Positions 37,912-45,736 of a stretch of 64,000 nucleotides of DNA are shown in pieces. The position numbers and the translations under genes are program-made. The notes beneath the pieces are model-generated. The model saw only the letters and a list, made by a program, of their open reading frames with translations. It did not search any database and was not told the origin of the DNA. Position 1 is the stretch's first letter; each line of letters starts with the position of its first letter. This DNA comes from Alphaproteobacteria bacterium. GTDB lineage: Bacteria; Myxococcota_A; UBA796; GCA-2862545. The DNA is taken from NCBI GenBank assembly GCA_020632875.1, contig JACKET010000024.1, positions 1 to 64,000 of the forward strand. The letters run 5' to 3'.

Positions 37912-38594
37912 CCGGGCTCCCTCACCAACACGTAGCCCGCGCCGCGCACGGTCTTCAGGCGCTTCGGCGCCTTGCCGTCGTCGCCGAGCTTCTGGCGCAG
38001 GTGCGACACGTGCACGTCGACGGTGCGGTCCGAAACGGTCGTGTCGGCGCGACCCGCGGCCTCCCAGAGGGCGTCGCGCGAGAGCACGCGTCCCGCCCGC
38101 TCGGCGAGGGCGAGCAGCAGGTCGAACTCCAGCGCCGTGAGGTCGAGCACGGAATCGCCGATGGACGCCGTGCGCCCGGAGGGATCGATCTCCAGATCCG
38201 CGACGCGGATGCGCTGATCCACGGGGCGCGGCGCGACACGCCGGAGCACGGCGCGGATCCGCGCGAGCAGCTCGCGCGGGTAGACGGGCTTCGCGAGGTA
38301 GTCGTCGGCCCCGAGCTCGAGGCCCACCACGCGGTCGGTCTCGTCGCCGCGCGCGGTGAGCATGATCACCGGCACCGCGCTGCGCTCCCGGAGCCGGCGC
38401 AGCACGTCGAGCCCGTCCATGCCGGGCATCATCACGTCCAGCACCACGAGGTCCACGCCCCCCTCGGCGACCCGGTCGAGCCCGGCGCGCCCGTCCGGCG
38501 CGTGCGCCAGGCGGACCTCGTGCGGCTCGAGGTACCGGGCGAGCAGCCCGGCGAGCTTGGGGTCGTCGTCGATGAGCAGGGCGCGGACCGGCAT
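37908..38594 (-). CDS. OmpR-family response regulator (CpxR/CzcR-like)
   Basis: The 228-residue regulator has a receiver domain with phospho-acceptor Asp53 (VVLDVMMPGMDG), the acidic pocket DDD at residues 9-11, and Lys in LAKPVYP. The C-terminal winged helix (LTALEFDLLLALAERAGRVLSRDALWEAAG, VDVHVSHLRQKLGDD, TVRGAGYVL) binds DNA. It overlaps the sensor by 4 bp (ATGA). It should control the operon itself and probably metal or envelope-stress genes. Confidence 0.95.
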   Translation of the reverse strand: MPVRALLIDDDPKLAGLLARYLEPHEVRLAHAPDGRAGLDRVAEGGVDLVVLDVMMPGMDGLDVLRRLRERSAVPVIMLTARGDETDRVVGLELGADDYLAKPVYPRELLARIRAVLRRVAPRPVDQRIRVADLEIDPSGRTASIGDSVLDLTALEFDLLLALAERAGRVLSRDALWEAAGRADTTVSDRTVDVHVSHLRQKLGDDGKAPKRLKTVRGAGYVLVREPG

Positions 38595-38603
38595 GGGGCG
38601 AGC

Positions 38604-38768
38604 CTACCGCCCCGGCTCGGCCGGTGTCGCCGGCGGAGGGGCGTGCGGGCAGTGGGCGCTGCGCCAGCCGTCGGGGCCACCGTGGGCGTCGTGCAGGCTC
38701 GCGAAGCCCGTGGCGAAGCCCCAGAACGCTCCCGCGGCGAGCATCAGGGCGAGGATGCGGCGCTTCAT
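38604..38768 (-). CDS. Small membrane or secreted peptide in the two-component operon (54 aa)
   Basis: The short protein has a hydrophobic N-terminus (ILALMLAAGAFWGFATGFA) that can be a signal or a single helix. About 30 residues rich in His, Pro and Cys follow (HDAHGGPDGWRSAHCPHAPPPA), which would fit metal binding. It overlaps the stop of the Spy-like gene by 4 bp and lies 9 bp before the regulator start, so all four genes are one operon. No named family. Confidence 0.62.
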   Translation of the reverse strand: MKRRILALMLAAGAFWGFATGFASLHDAHGGPDGWRSAHCPHAPPPATPAEPGR

Positions 38769-39313
38769 GCCCAACCCCCTTCGCGCGAGAGCCAGCGGGT
38801 GGCCTCTTCGCGCTGATCGGGGTCGAGCACCGCGTGGATCTGCTTCAGCGCGGACACGGCCTCGCGGCGGAACCGGGCGACCTCCTCGTCCTGGGTCGAG
38901 AAGAGCGCGGCGAGGGCGGCGTCGTCGACCTGCTCGCCCGCGAACGCGGCGCCGAGGTCGGCCCGTCCGGCCTTCAGCGTGTCGCCGAATTCGTGCACGG
39001 CCTTGCGCAGGTCGGCGAGGGCGTGGTCGACGAGATCGGCCTGGTCCTCGTCGAGATCGAGGTGCCGCTTGAAGATCTCGCTCGCGGCGCGCGAGAAGCC
39101 GTGCCGTCCGCGGCCCCGACGGCGCTCCGACTGGAACCCGCCCTCCCCGTGGCCGCCGTGGTGACCACGCCAGCCGTGGCCGCCGTGGCCGCCGTGGAAC
39201 CCGTGCCGCCCGTGGAAGCGGTGGTGGCCGTGGTGGCCCATGTGGCATCGGGGCGCGGCCAGCAGGCCGGCCAGACCGATGAAGCAGAGTGTCCCGAACG
39301 CGAAACCGAACAT
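38765..39313 (-). CDS. Spy/CpxP/ZraP-like periplasmic protein with His/Gly-rich region
   Basis: The 182-residue protein has a hydrophobic export signal (MFGFAFGTLCFIGLAGLLAA) and then about 35 residues dominated by His and Gly (HMGHHGHHRFHGRHGF and HGGHGGHGWRGHHGGHG). A helical domain (residues ~75-170) resembles Spy/CpxP/ZraP metal-sensing chaperones: FKRHLDLDEDQADLVDHALADL, LDPDQREEATRWL. In ZraPSR and CpxPAR systems such a protein binds metal or misfolded protein and restrains the sensor. It is first in the operon, ahead of the peptide, regulator and His-rich sensor. Confidence 0.85.
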   Translation of the reverse strand: MFGFAFGTLCFIGLAGLLAAPRCHMGHHGHHRFHGRHGFHGGHGGHGWRGHHGGHGEGGFQSERRRGRGRHGFSRAASEIFKRHLDLDEDQADLVDHALADLRKAVHEFGDTLKAGRADLGAAFAGEQVDDAALAALFSTQDEEVARFRREAVSALKQIHAVLDPDQREEATRWLSREGGWA

Positions 39314-39421
39314 GGTGTTTCCCTCCTGTGGGTAGGGAGAACCTCGCCCCGGTCCGTGAAGCGTCGGTGAAGGGGAGTGTGAAGAAGCGTGAAGCCCGGG
39401 TAGGCTCGCCGCGGAGGCCCG

Positions 39422-39760
39422 ATGAGTGACGATCCGTTCGCAGCACCCGAGTCCGACTTCGACGACACCGTACGGAACCGTGCGCGGAACAACCTGTACA
39501 TGACCGCGGCGTCGGCCGTGGGGCTCGGGTTCCTGCAGTTCTGCTGCAACCCCTGCTACATGGTCACGATCGCCGCCGCGGCGTCGGGCGTGAACGCCAT
39601 CCGCCAGCCCCGGTGGCTCGAGATCTCCCTCGAAGAGGACTACCCGCAGGACGCGGGCACCGTCTCGAAGGTCGCCGGCTACATCGCGATCGGGCTCGTC
39701 GCCCTGCGGATCCTGCTCGAGGTCGTGGTCACCGCGCTCGTCATCGCCGGCGAGATCTGA
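39422..39760 (+). CDS. Small membrane protein of unknown function (112 aa)
   Basis: The protein has an acidic N-terminus (MSDDPFAAPESDFDD), a hydrophobic Cys-containing stretch (GLGFLQFCCNPCYMVTIAAAASG) and a C-terminal helix (VAGYIAIGLVALRILLEVVVTALVIAG). The CCNPC motif near the membrane is unusual and could hold a metal or a lipid anchor. It diverges from the Spy-like gene across a 108 bp spacer. Its 3' end overlaps the end of the matrixin gene by 20 bp on the opposite strand. Confidence 0.65.
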   Translation: MSDDPFAAPESDFDDTVRNRARNNLYMTAASAVGLGFLQFCCNPCYMVTIAAAASGVNAIRQPRWLEISLEEDYPQDAGTVSKVAGYIAIGLVALRILLEVVVTALVIAGEI

Positions 39761-41063
39761 CCAGCCCGAGCGGGAGGAGCGCCCACCACCAGGCGCTGCT
39801 CCCACACCCTCCGCCGCATCCGTCTCCGCCGGTCGACGGGCCGCTGCTCCCGCCCGTGGGATCGGTGCCCCCGTCGGTCGGAGTGCTGCCGTCGGTCGGA
39901 CCACCCGTCGGATCCGGCGCCGTGCTGCAGTCGCCGTCCGCGAGGACCAGCTCGAGTTCGGGCTGGTGGGCCCCGTGGACGGCGTCGCTCGTGGTGCGCG
40001 GCGGCGCGTACGACTCCCAGCGCGCCCCGAGCGGGACGAGCCCGTCGGCGGGTGCTCCCGCACCGCTCGCGTAGCCGTACCGCGCCTCTCCCGCGACGCC
40101 CACGCCGATGGCGTACCGGTGCCCCGCCACCAGCGGCACGCCGAGGAACGGGGACTGCACCGGACCCGTTCCCGCCGGCACGATCGCGACCTCGACGCGC
40201 GCGGTGTCCGCCGTCGTGTCGACCACCGCGAAGCTCACCCACTCCGACGCCGGCAGATCCAGCGACTGGCGGAAGGAGAGCAGGGCCGTGTCGTGGTCGA
40301 CGTCGAAGAGGGTGAGCCAGGACATCGCGGTGCGGGTGGCGGAGAGCTGGGCGCTGCTGCCGAACGAGGCGGTCGTGGTCGCCGTCTCGTCCACGGCGCC
40401 GTCGCAGTCGTCGTCCTGCCCGTTGCAGGCCTCGACGGCACCGGGACGCACGGTGGGATCGGCGTCGTCGCAGTCGTCGCACGCGAAGCCGTCGCCGTCG
40501 GCGTCCGTGCACGGTGGGTACATCGCGACGAGCCCGTCCTCGTCGTCCGTGTCGATGCCGCGCCAGCCCCGCGCGGCCGGGCGCATCACGGCGCCCCAGT
40601 CCGTCGAGTGGTCGAACCCGAGACAGTGGCCGACCTCGTGGGTGGTGACCTCGGCGATGTCCGTCTGCCAGGGGTCCTCGATCGTGGCCCAGTCGATGGC
40701 TCCCCAGTCGTTCGCCGACCAGTAGAAGACCTCGCAGGAGATCATCGTCCCGCCGTAGCCCCAGCCCGCTGCCGTCGCGATGACGGCGCCGTCGGCGGTG
40801 TCGGCGTCCCAGTGGAGGCGGATGGTCCCGGCCTCGGGCCCGGATTGCGTCGTGTCGAGCGCGAGCGCGAGGTTCCCGACGCCGTTCCACGCGTCGAGGC
40901 CGTCCCAGGCGGCCTGCTCGATCGCGGCCGTCGTGCCCGTGGCGGCCGGGAACGATGCCGCGTCGAGCCACACGGGCTGCACGATCGGCTCGCTCTGCCA
41001 GGACCAGTCGTCGTCGTAGAGCTCGTAGGCCCCGGCGCTCCCGAGCGCGAGCAGGGCGATCAC
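39741..41063 (-). CDS. Matrixin-type metalloprotease with MopE motif and MYXO-CTERM tail
   Basis: The 440-residue secreted protease has a signal peptide (ALLALGSAGA) and a matrixin zinc motif HEVGHCLGFDH in the first 180 residues. One MopE-type calcium segment follows (DADGDGFACDDCDDADP, DDDCDGAVDE), then a beta domain, a Gly/Thr/Ser-rich spacer, and a C-terminal sorting tail (GCGGGCGSSAWWWALLPLGL then RSRRR). That tail has the Cys, hydrophobic helix and Arg cluster of MYXO-CTERM, which directs cleavage and surface attachment in myxobacteria. The GTG start overlaps the stop of the next gene upstream (GTGA). Confidence 0.9.
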   Translation of the reverse strand: MIALLALGSAGAYELYDDDWSWQSEPIVQPVWLDAASFPAATGTTAAIEQAAWDGLDAWNGVGNLALALDTTQSGPEAGTIRLHWDADTADGAVIATAAGWGYGGTMISCEVFYWSANDWGAIDWATIEDPWQTDIAEVTTHEVGHCLGFDHSTDWGAVMRPAARGWRGIDTDDEDGLVAMYPPCTDADGDGFACDDCDDADPTVRPGAVEACNGQDDDCDGAVDETATTTASFGSSAQLSATRTAMSWLTLFDVDHDTALLSFRQSLDLPASEWVSFAVVDTTADTARVEVAIVPAGTGPVQSPFLGVPLVAGHRYAIGVGVAGEARYGYASGAGAPADGLVPLGARWESYAPPRTTSDAVHGAHQPELELVLADGDCSTAPDPTGGPTDGSTPTDGGTDPTGGSSGPSTGGDGCGGGCGSSAWWWALLPLGLVRSRRR

Positions 41064-41464
41064 AGGCACCCCGCGAGCGCAGCGCGCGCGTCGGGCTCGA
41101 ACAGGCCGAGGGGGCCGCCCATCACGCGATAGCCGTCCGCGGTGGGCTTCAGCAGCGCGAGGTAGCGGCGGTCGACCTCGAGCTGCGGTTCGTCTTCGAC
41201 CCACTGGCGCAGACCGGAGGGCAGGGTGCCGCCGCGCGCGACGAGCTCGACGGAATCGGGCGCTTCGCCGCGGAGGACCTCGGCGACGTGCACAGCGTAC
41301 CGCGTCTCGAGGTCGCCGCGGGGACCCTCGGCCCAGCGGACCTCGACGTCGGTGACCTCGACGATCGCGACGAGCGGGGCGCGTCGGCAGAGCTCGACCG
41401 GGGCGATGTCGAGCTGCAATGCGGGCGCGGGAGGGGAGAACAGGACGAAAGACAAGGCAAGCAC
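41060..41464 (-). CDS. Small secreted protein co-translated with the matrixin
   Basis: The 134-residue protein has a signal peptide (VLALSFVLFSPPAPA) and a single small beta-rich domain (LVAIVEVTDVEVRWAEG, YAVHVAEVLRG, RYLALLKPTADGYRVMGG). A GTG start is supported by GGAGG 5 bp upstream; an ATG at 41530 is less likely. It is translationally coupled to the matrixin gene and probably assists or inhibits it; this is inferred from position only. A dispersed-repeat copy lies upstream. Confidence 0.68.
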   Translation of the reverse strand: MLALSFVLFSPPAPALQLDIAPVELCRRAPLVAIVEVTDVEVRWAEGPRGDLETRYAVHVAEVLRGEAPDSVELVARGGTLPSGLRQWVEDEPQLEVDRRYLALLKPTADGYRVMGGPLGLFEPDARAALAGCL

Positions 41465-41801
41465 GGGGTCCTCCACGGTGCGTGGCGCCCCTTCACCCGC
41501 CCCGGTGCGGAACGTGTCGAGCCGTTGCATTGCAACGGATGGCGCTGCACCGTCGGAGAGTGAGGGTTCGACAGGCCGAATCGTGGGGTCGGCGCGAGAA
41601 TTTCCGGTGTCGGACGCGATTCTGGAGGTTCTCGGCGCCGGATGGCGCGACGGAGGCCGTCGTCCGCCTGTCCCGAACGTGCCAGAGCCTCGCCGAGACG
41701 CCCGGCCACACGGGAGAATCGCATGTCCCTTTCGGGTCAGACCCGATTCGGACAGGCTGGAGCGGGCGCCGGATCCTCGCCGGGCCGCCGTGTGTGCAGG
41801 C
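41465..41801. other. 337 bp gene-free spacer
   Basis: The spacer between the small secreted protein and the end of the M48 peptidase gene is mostly dispersed-repeat copy C. The first ~120 bp may hold the promoter of the secreted-protein operon, but no clear boxes are seen. Confidence 0.6.
41588..41756 (-). repeat. Dispersed ~170 bp repeat, copy C (inverted)
   Basis: The copy lies on the minus strand: read there, it has GGGTCTGACCC, GGGACATGCGATTCTCCCGTG, GGCTCTGGCACGTTCGGGAC, a variable middle and CACCGGAAATTCTCGC. It is about 28 kb from copies A and B, so the family is dispersed rather than local. Confidence 0.8.
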
Positions 41802-42392
41802 CTACGGAGCTGCGAGGGCCTGGCGCAGGGCCTCGCACCGCAGCTCGAGCGGCGGGTGGCTCTTGCGGAACCGGTTCACCCACTCGCGCAGGCGGGGAGG
41901 CCAGTCGGCCATCGCGGTGTCGGGCTCGGCCTTCCAGAAGTCGGGGTCGAGCGCCTCGAGCCCGCCCTTCGGGTCGAATCCGGCGCGCCGCGCCAGGTCG
42001 AGGGCGTAGCGGTCGGCCTGGTACTCCATGCGCTGCAGCTCGCCCAGCAGACCCGCGATCATCACGGTGGGCGAGAGGTGGCGCAGGTCGTGGTGCCCCA
42101 TCTCGTGCGCCAGCACGAACGCGACCGCGTCGTCGGACAGCGCGTCGACGAGGCCGCGCGCGATGTAGACCCACGGGCCGCGCTTGGTGACCGCGCTGTA
42201 CCCGCTGGTCCACAAGACGACGGCCTGCTTGGGACGCCCGCTGCGATGGGCGTTCAGGCGGTCGGCCAGCGCGGTGACGCGCTCGCGGTGGTGCCCGAGG
42301 TCGATCACGTTGCCACCGATCAGGTCGGGATCGAACCGCCTCCCGGCGAGGAGGTCGAGGCCATCGTCCACGAGCTGAGCGAGCGACCGCAT
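41802..42392 (-). CDS. M48-family zinc peptidase
   Basis: The 196-residue protein has the zinc motif HEMGHHDLRH in the middle (first two His ligands, catalytic Glu), and the third ligand region MEYQADRYALDLARRAGFD with the Glu and Asp typical of M48 (ExxAD). No membrane helix is visible, in contrast with HtpX; it is closer to small M48 proteins of the YfgC/Loi type or to a soluble enzyme. The start is the ATG that follows a Gly/Asp-poor spacer; an earlier in-frame start at 42512 overlaps the divergent gene. Confidence 0.85.
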   Translation of the reverse strand: MRSLAQLVDDGLDLLAGRRFDPDLIGGNVIDLGHHRERVTALADRLNAHRSGRPKQAVVLWTSGYSAVTKRGPWVYIARGLVDALSDDAVAFVLAHEMGHHDLRHLSPTVMIAGLLGELQRMEYQADRYALDLARRAGFDPKGGLEALDPDFWKAEPDTAMADWPPRLREWVNRFRKSHPPLELRCEALRQALAAP

Positions 42393-42440
42393 GGGATCAA
42401 CGTAGCCGACTCTGGCAGACTCCGCGGGAGAGGAGTCCCG

Positions 42441-42701
42441 ATGTTCGAAGCGGAGCTGTTCACCATCCCCGGGAAGGGCGGGTGGACGTTCGTGAAGGTC
42501 CCCGAGGCCCACGCGCCCGAGGTCGCCGGAGCATGGGGTCGCACGCCCGTACTGGCGACGGTGGACGGGGAGGAGGTCGAGACGAGCGTGTGGCGCACGA
42601 AGGACGGCGAGTGGTGGCTGCCCGTCGCGAAGCCCCTGCGCCGCGGGAAGACCGCTGGAGACACGGTGTCGGTGTCGCTCCGCCCCCAGGCTGGCACGTG
42701 A
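42441..42701 (+). CDS. DUF1905 protein (86 aa)
   Basis: The protein matches the small DUF1905 fold: GGWTFVKVPEAHAPEVAG, TVDGEEVETSVWRTKDGEWWLPV, KPLRRGKTAGDTVSVSL. The family is common in bacteria and often sits next to unrelated genes; function unknown. A purine-rich GGAGAGGAG stretch a few bases upstream supports the ATG. It is coupled to the lipoprotein after it by a GTGA overlap. Confidence 0.85.
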   Translation: MFEAELFTIPGKGGWTFVKVPEAHAPEVAGAWGRTPVLATVDGEEVETSVWRTKDGEWWLPVAKPLRRGKTAGDTVSVSLRPQAGT

Positions 42702-43297
42702 GAGCGCTCGTGCTGGTCGCGCTCCTCGCGTCCGGCTGCGCGAAGTGGGCCTACACGCCGACCTGGAAGGGCGGGCTGAAGGACGAAGGCGTGCAGCTGA
42801 AGCTGGACATGGGCGGCACGTGTGGCGAGCTGTCCGTGACGAACCGCACCGACGCGCCGCTGAAGGTACGCTGGGAGGGCATCAAGACGGTGCTCCCCGA
42901 CGGCGAGCGCACGGCGGTGCGGCTCTACGCGAAGGAGGGCGAGGCGGTCCGGAACGCGGAGAGCATCGCGGCGGGCCAGACACGTGCGCACGGCCTGTGC
43001 CTGAAGACGCACACGTACGACGTGCGCGCCCGGCCTCCCACGGCGTACGACTTCGCGCTCGGGTGGTACTTCGGCCTCGGAATCCTCGCGGGGAACGTGG
43101 CGTGGAAGCCGAAGACCGCGAAGATCCAGCGGGTCGTGGGGAACCCACGCGCGTACGGGTTCGATCTCGTGGTCCCGGTCGAGGGCCGCGACGGCGCCGA
43201 GAAGCTGAAGCTCGCCGTGAAGGGCGACGGCGCCACGGCCTTCAAGTACAGCCGCCGGGTCCACGGCCCTCCGGCCGATCTGCCGGTGAGGAGGTAG
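42698..43297 (+). CDS. Lipoprotein of unknown function (199 aa)
   Basis: The GTG start overlaps the DUF1905 stop. A lipobox (VALLASGC) anchors the protein; the body has alternating strands (GGTCGELSVTNRTDAPLKVRWEGI, YDFALGWYFGLGILAGNVAW) and one long hydrophobic stretch near residues 125-145 that could be a membrane segment or core. No family is recognised. Confidence 0.68.
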   Translation: MRALVLVALLASGCAKWAYTPTWKGGLKDEGVQLKLDMGGTCGELSVTNRTDAPLKVRWEGIKTVLPDGERTAVRLYAKEGEAVRNAESIAAGQTRAHGLCLKTHTYDVRARPPTAYDFALGWYFGLGILAGNVAWKPKTAKIQRVVGNPRAYGFDLVVPVEGRDGAEKLKLAVKGDGATAFKYSRRVHGPPADLPVRR

Positions 43298-43305
43298 CGG
43301 ACGGT

Positions 43306-43352
43306 GGAGCCGGGAGCCGGAGCCGGGAGCCGGGAGCCGGGAGCCTGGAGCG
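43306..43352. repeat. Heptanucleotide tandem repeat (GGAGCCG/T)
   Basis: Six to seven units of GGAGCCG or GGAGCCT, one of them shortened by a base, start 8 bp after the lipoprotein stop. Same unit as at 24904 and 26464. Confidence 0.85.
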
Positions 43353-43573
43353 TGGCCTCTGCGGCGTCGCCGGCCTTGTCGATCCCCGGGTCTCGCACAG
43401 CGACCACAGCGAGCCACAGCGCTCGGTGTCGTCGGAAGGGATCGAGCTTCGAGCGTCGGCCGACGGCGGCGCGCGTGCGCGTGTCCGATGGACGCGGACT
43501 GAATCCTGAACCCCCGGTTGGCGCGAATCCCCCGCTCGGGGATGAAGGCGTTCGAACCACGATGGCGCTGCTC

Positions 43574-43647
<74 letters not shown>

Positions 43648-43658
43648 AGCGGTCCCCG

Positions 43659-45314
43659 TCAAACCTCGGTCTTCGACTGCACGATCCGGAACCGGTCCGC
43701 CACGAACGCGAGGTCCGTCAAACAGGCATTCCCCGCCGGATTCAGGCCGGTCACGTGGAAGTCGCTGTACGCGGCCGTGAAGTTGATGGGCGACTGGCGG
43801 ACGAGGTTGAAGCCCACCGAGGCCCCCGCGCGCCAGAAGGCCTGCTCCGCCCGCGCGCGGAAGGCCGGGTCGGTGGAGTAGACGTAGCTCGCGATCGACC
43901 CGTGCTCGCGGGCGTCTTCACAGGCCCGGGCCAGCGCGCGCCCGGCGTCGAGGGCTTCGATGGCGAATCCCACCGGGCCGAAGTGCTCCCGCCGATACAC
44001 CGTGTCGGTGCCCTTCGCGCGGGCGAGCAGGGGAGTGAGCGTGCGTGCGTGCGGGAAGCCCGGAGCGCTGTAGGGAACCGGGGCACGGACCACGTCGACC
44101 CCGAGCGCGAGGGCGTGCACCTGCTCGACGGTGCGTGGGCTCTGTACGGTGGCGCACAGCGCAGCGGCGTGGGCAGGGTCGTCGGTGAGGGCGTCGATCC
44201 GCGCGGCGAGCGCCGCGCTCACGTCCTCCCGGTCGACGGGGCCGTGCGCGGTGCGGACGCGCGGCGGCACGAAGACGTTCTGCGCCGACGTACACATCTG
44301 GGCCGAGAACAGGCAGAAGCTCGTGGCGATGGCGTCGAGCACGGGCTCGAGCGCGTCGACCGACTCCAGCACGACCGCGTTGCACCCGCTCGTCTCGGTG
44401 TAGACCCGCTTGTGCCGGCAGTGCAGCTCGATCCACGCGCCGAACGCCTGGGACCCCGTGAAGTCGACGATGGCGATGGCCGGATGGTCGAGCAGGGCCT
44501 GTGTGACGGGCGCTTCGACGGTGTCGGCCGCGAGGGTCACTAGGTCGGCGGGGTGCCCCGCCTCGACGAGCACCTCGCGCGCCGTGGCCACCACCATCGC
44601 CATGGGCAGGATGCAGGTCGGATGCGGCTTCACGACGACGGGGTTGCCGGTGGCGAGGTTCGCGAACAGCGCCGGCAGGGCGTTCCACGCGGGGTAGCTC
44701 GCGCACGTGACCACCGCGGCGATGCCGCGCGGCACGGCCCGGTATCGCTTCTCGAGGCGAACCGGGCCCTTCCCGAAGGACCGCTCGAACACCGCGCCCT
44801 CCGGCACGTCGGACAGGGCGCGCCAGGCGTACGCGATGCCTTCGAGCCCGCGGTCGAGCGAGTTCGCGCCCGAGCCGGCGAACGCCATCATGAAACCCTG
44901 CCCGGCGGTGTGCATCGTGGCGTAGGCGTTCTCGAAGACCTGCCCCGCGAGGCGGTCGAGGATCTCGAGGCACACGCCCACGCGCTCGCGCGGTGACGTG
45001 TCGGCCCAGGCGGGCAGGGCGGCCTGCATCGCGCCGAGCAGCGCGTCGGGGTCGACCGCGGGGTAGTCGATGCCCAGCGGCGCGGCGGTCCACGGCGAGA
45101 TCTCGTGACCCAGGCGGCCCCGCGACCCCGGCAGGTCGAGGTCGAACGACCGGCCGAGCCGAGCCTCGAACGCCGCGCGCCCGGCCTCGTGCGCGCCCTC
45201 GGGGTGCAGGCGGCGGCTCGGCGACTCGACGAAGGGCGTCCACGCGCCGCGGACGCGGCAGGCCTCGAGCGCCGCCTCCAGGCGGTCGGCGTGCTTCGCG
45301 AACAGGTCGGACAT
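43659..45314 (-). CDS. PaaN-like aldehyde dehydrogenase family protein
   Basis: The 551-residue protein is an NAD(P)-dependent aldehyde dehydrogenase most like the PaaN_2 group, named from phenylacetate degradation. ALDH marks: active-site Cys in SAQMCTSAQNVFVP, the Glu in YTETSGCNAVVL, and the cofactor region VVKPHPTCILP and IVDFTGSQAFGAWI. The N-terminal ~120 residues (FAKHADRLEAALEACRVRGAWTPF) are specific to PaaN-type proteins. It overlaps the lipocalin-like gene by ATGA and forms a three-gene operon with a carotenoid-oxygenase-like gene. In this context it may oxidise an aldehyde released by that oxygenase; inference only. Confidence 0.88.
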   Translation of the reverse strand: MSDLFAKHADRLEAALEACRVRGAWTPFVESPSRRLHPEGAHEAGRAAFEARLGRSFDLDLPGSRGRLGHEISPWTAAPLGIDYPAVDPDALLGAMQAALPAWADTSPRERVGVCLEILDRLAGQVFENAYATMHTAGQGFMMAFAGSGANSLDRGLEGIAYAWRALSDVPEGAVFERSFGKGPVRLEKRYRAVPRGIAAVVTCASYPAWNALPALFANLATGNPVVVKPHPTCILPMAMVVATAREVLVEAGHPADLVTLAADTVEAPVTQALLDHPAIAIVDFTGSQAFGAWIELHCRHKRVYTETSGCNAVVLESVDALEPVLDAIATSFCLFSAQMCTSAQNVFVPPRVRTAHGPVDREDVSAALAARIDALTDDPAHAAALCATVQSPRTVEQVHALALGVDVVRAPVPYSAPGFPHARTLTPLLARAKGTDTVYRREHFGPVGFAIEALDAGRALARACEDAREHGSIASYVYSTDPAFRARAEQAFWRAGASVGFNLVRQSPINFTAAYSDFHVTGLNPAGNACLTDLAFVADRFRIVQSKTEV

Positions 45315-45736
45315 CAGCTCCGCCGCCACCGCAGGGTGTAGGTCTTCGCGCCGCCGCGGTACGAAAGGGTCAGCACGTCGTCGTCGAGCGCGGCCCTGCG
45401 GCGGTGCGCGTGGCCCACGATGTTCGGGACGAGCGCCTCGGTCACGTCGTGCACGACCTCCTCCCCCGTGAGTCGCCAGGTGCCGGCGTACGAGAGGTAC
45501 CCGTCGAATGCCGCGGCCTTCTCGGCATCCGGCGCGCGGTGCGCCGCCTCGAGGCGCGGCACGGACAGCGGCTCGCGGTGCGCGCGGCTGATCACCGCCG
45601 ACATCCGGCCGCTCTCCGCGTACAGCAGCCAGCCCGTGGCCCCCGCCCCGTAGGGCTCGATCGGCGGGCGCCCGTCGTCGAACGCGATGCGGAAGTCGAT
45701 CAGCGACCAGGCGCCGACCAGGTCGGCCTCACGCAC
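45314..45736 (-). CDS. Lipocalin-like protein (Lipocalin_5 type, 140 aa)
   Basis: The protein opens with LVGAWSLIDFRIAFDDG and has YGAGATGWLLYAESGRMSAVISRA in the middle, matching the small lipocalin-like family found beside oxygenases and dehydrogenases. It should form a beta-barrel able to bind a small hydrophobic molecule in the cytoplasm. The GTG start overlaps the end of the carotenoid-oxygenase gene by 8 bp, and its stop overlaps the PaaN-like start. Confidence 0.82.
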   Translation of the reverse strand: MREADLVGAWSLIDFRIAFDDGRPPIEPYGAGATGWLLYAESGRMSAVISRAHREPLSVPRLEAAHRAPDAEKAAAFDGYLSYAGTWRLTGEEVVHDVTEALVPNIVGHAHRRRAALDDDVLTLSYRGGAKTYTLRWRRS

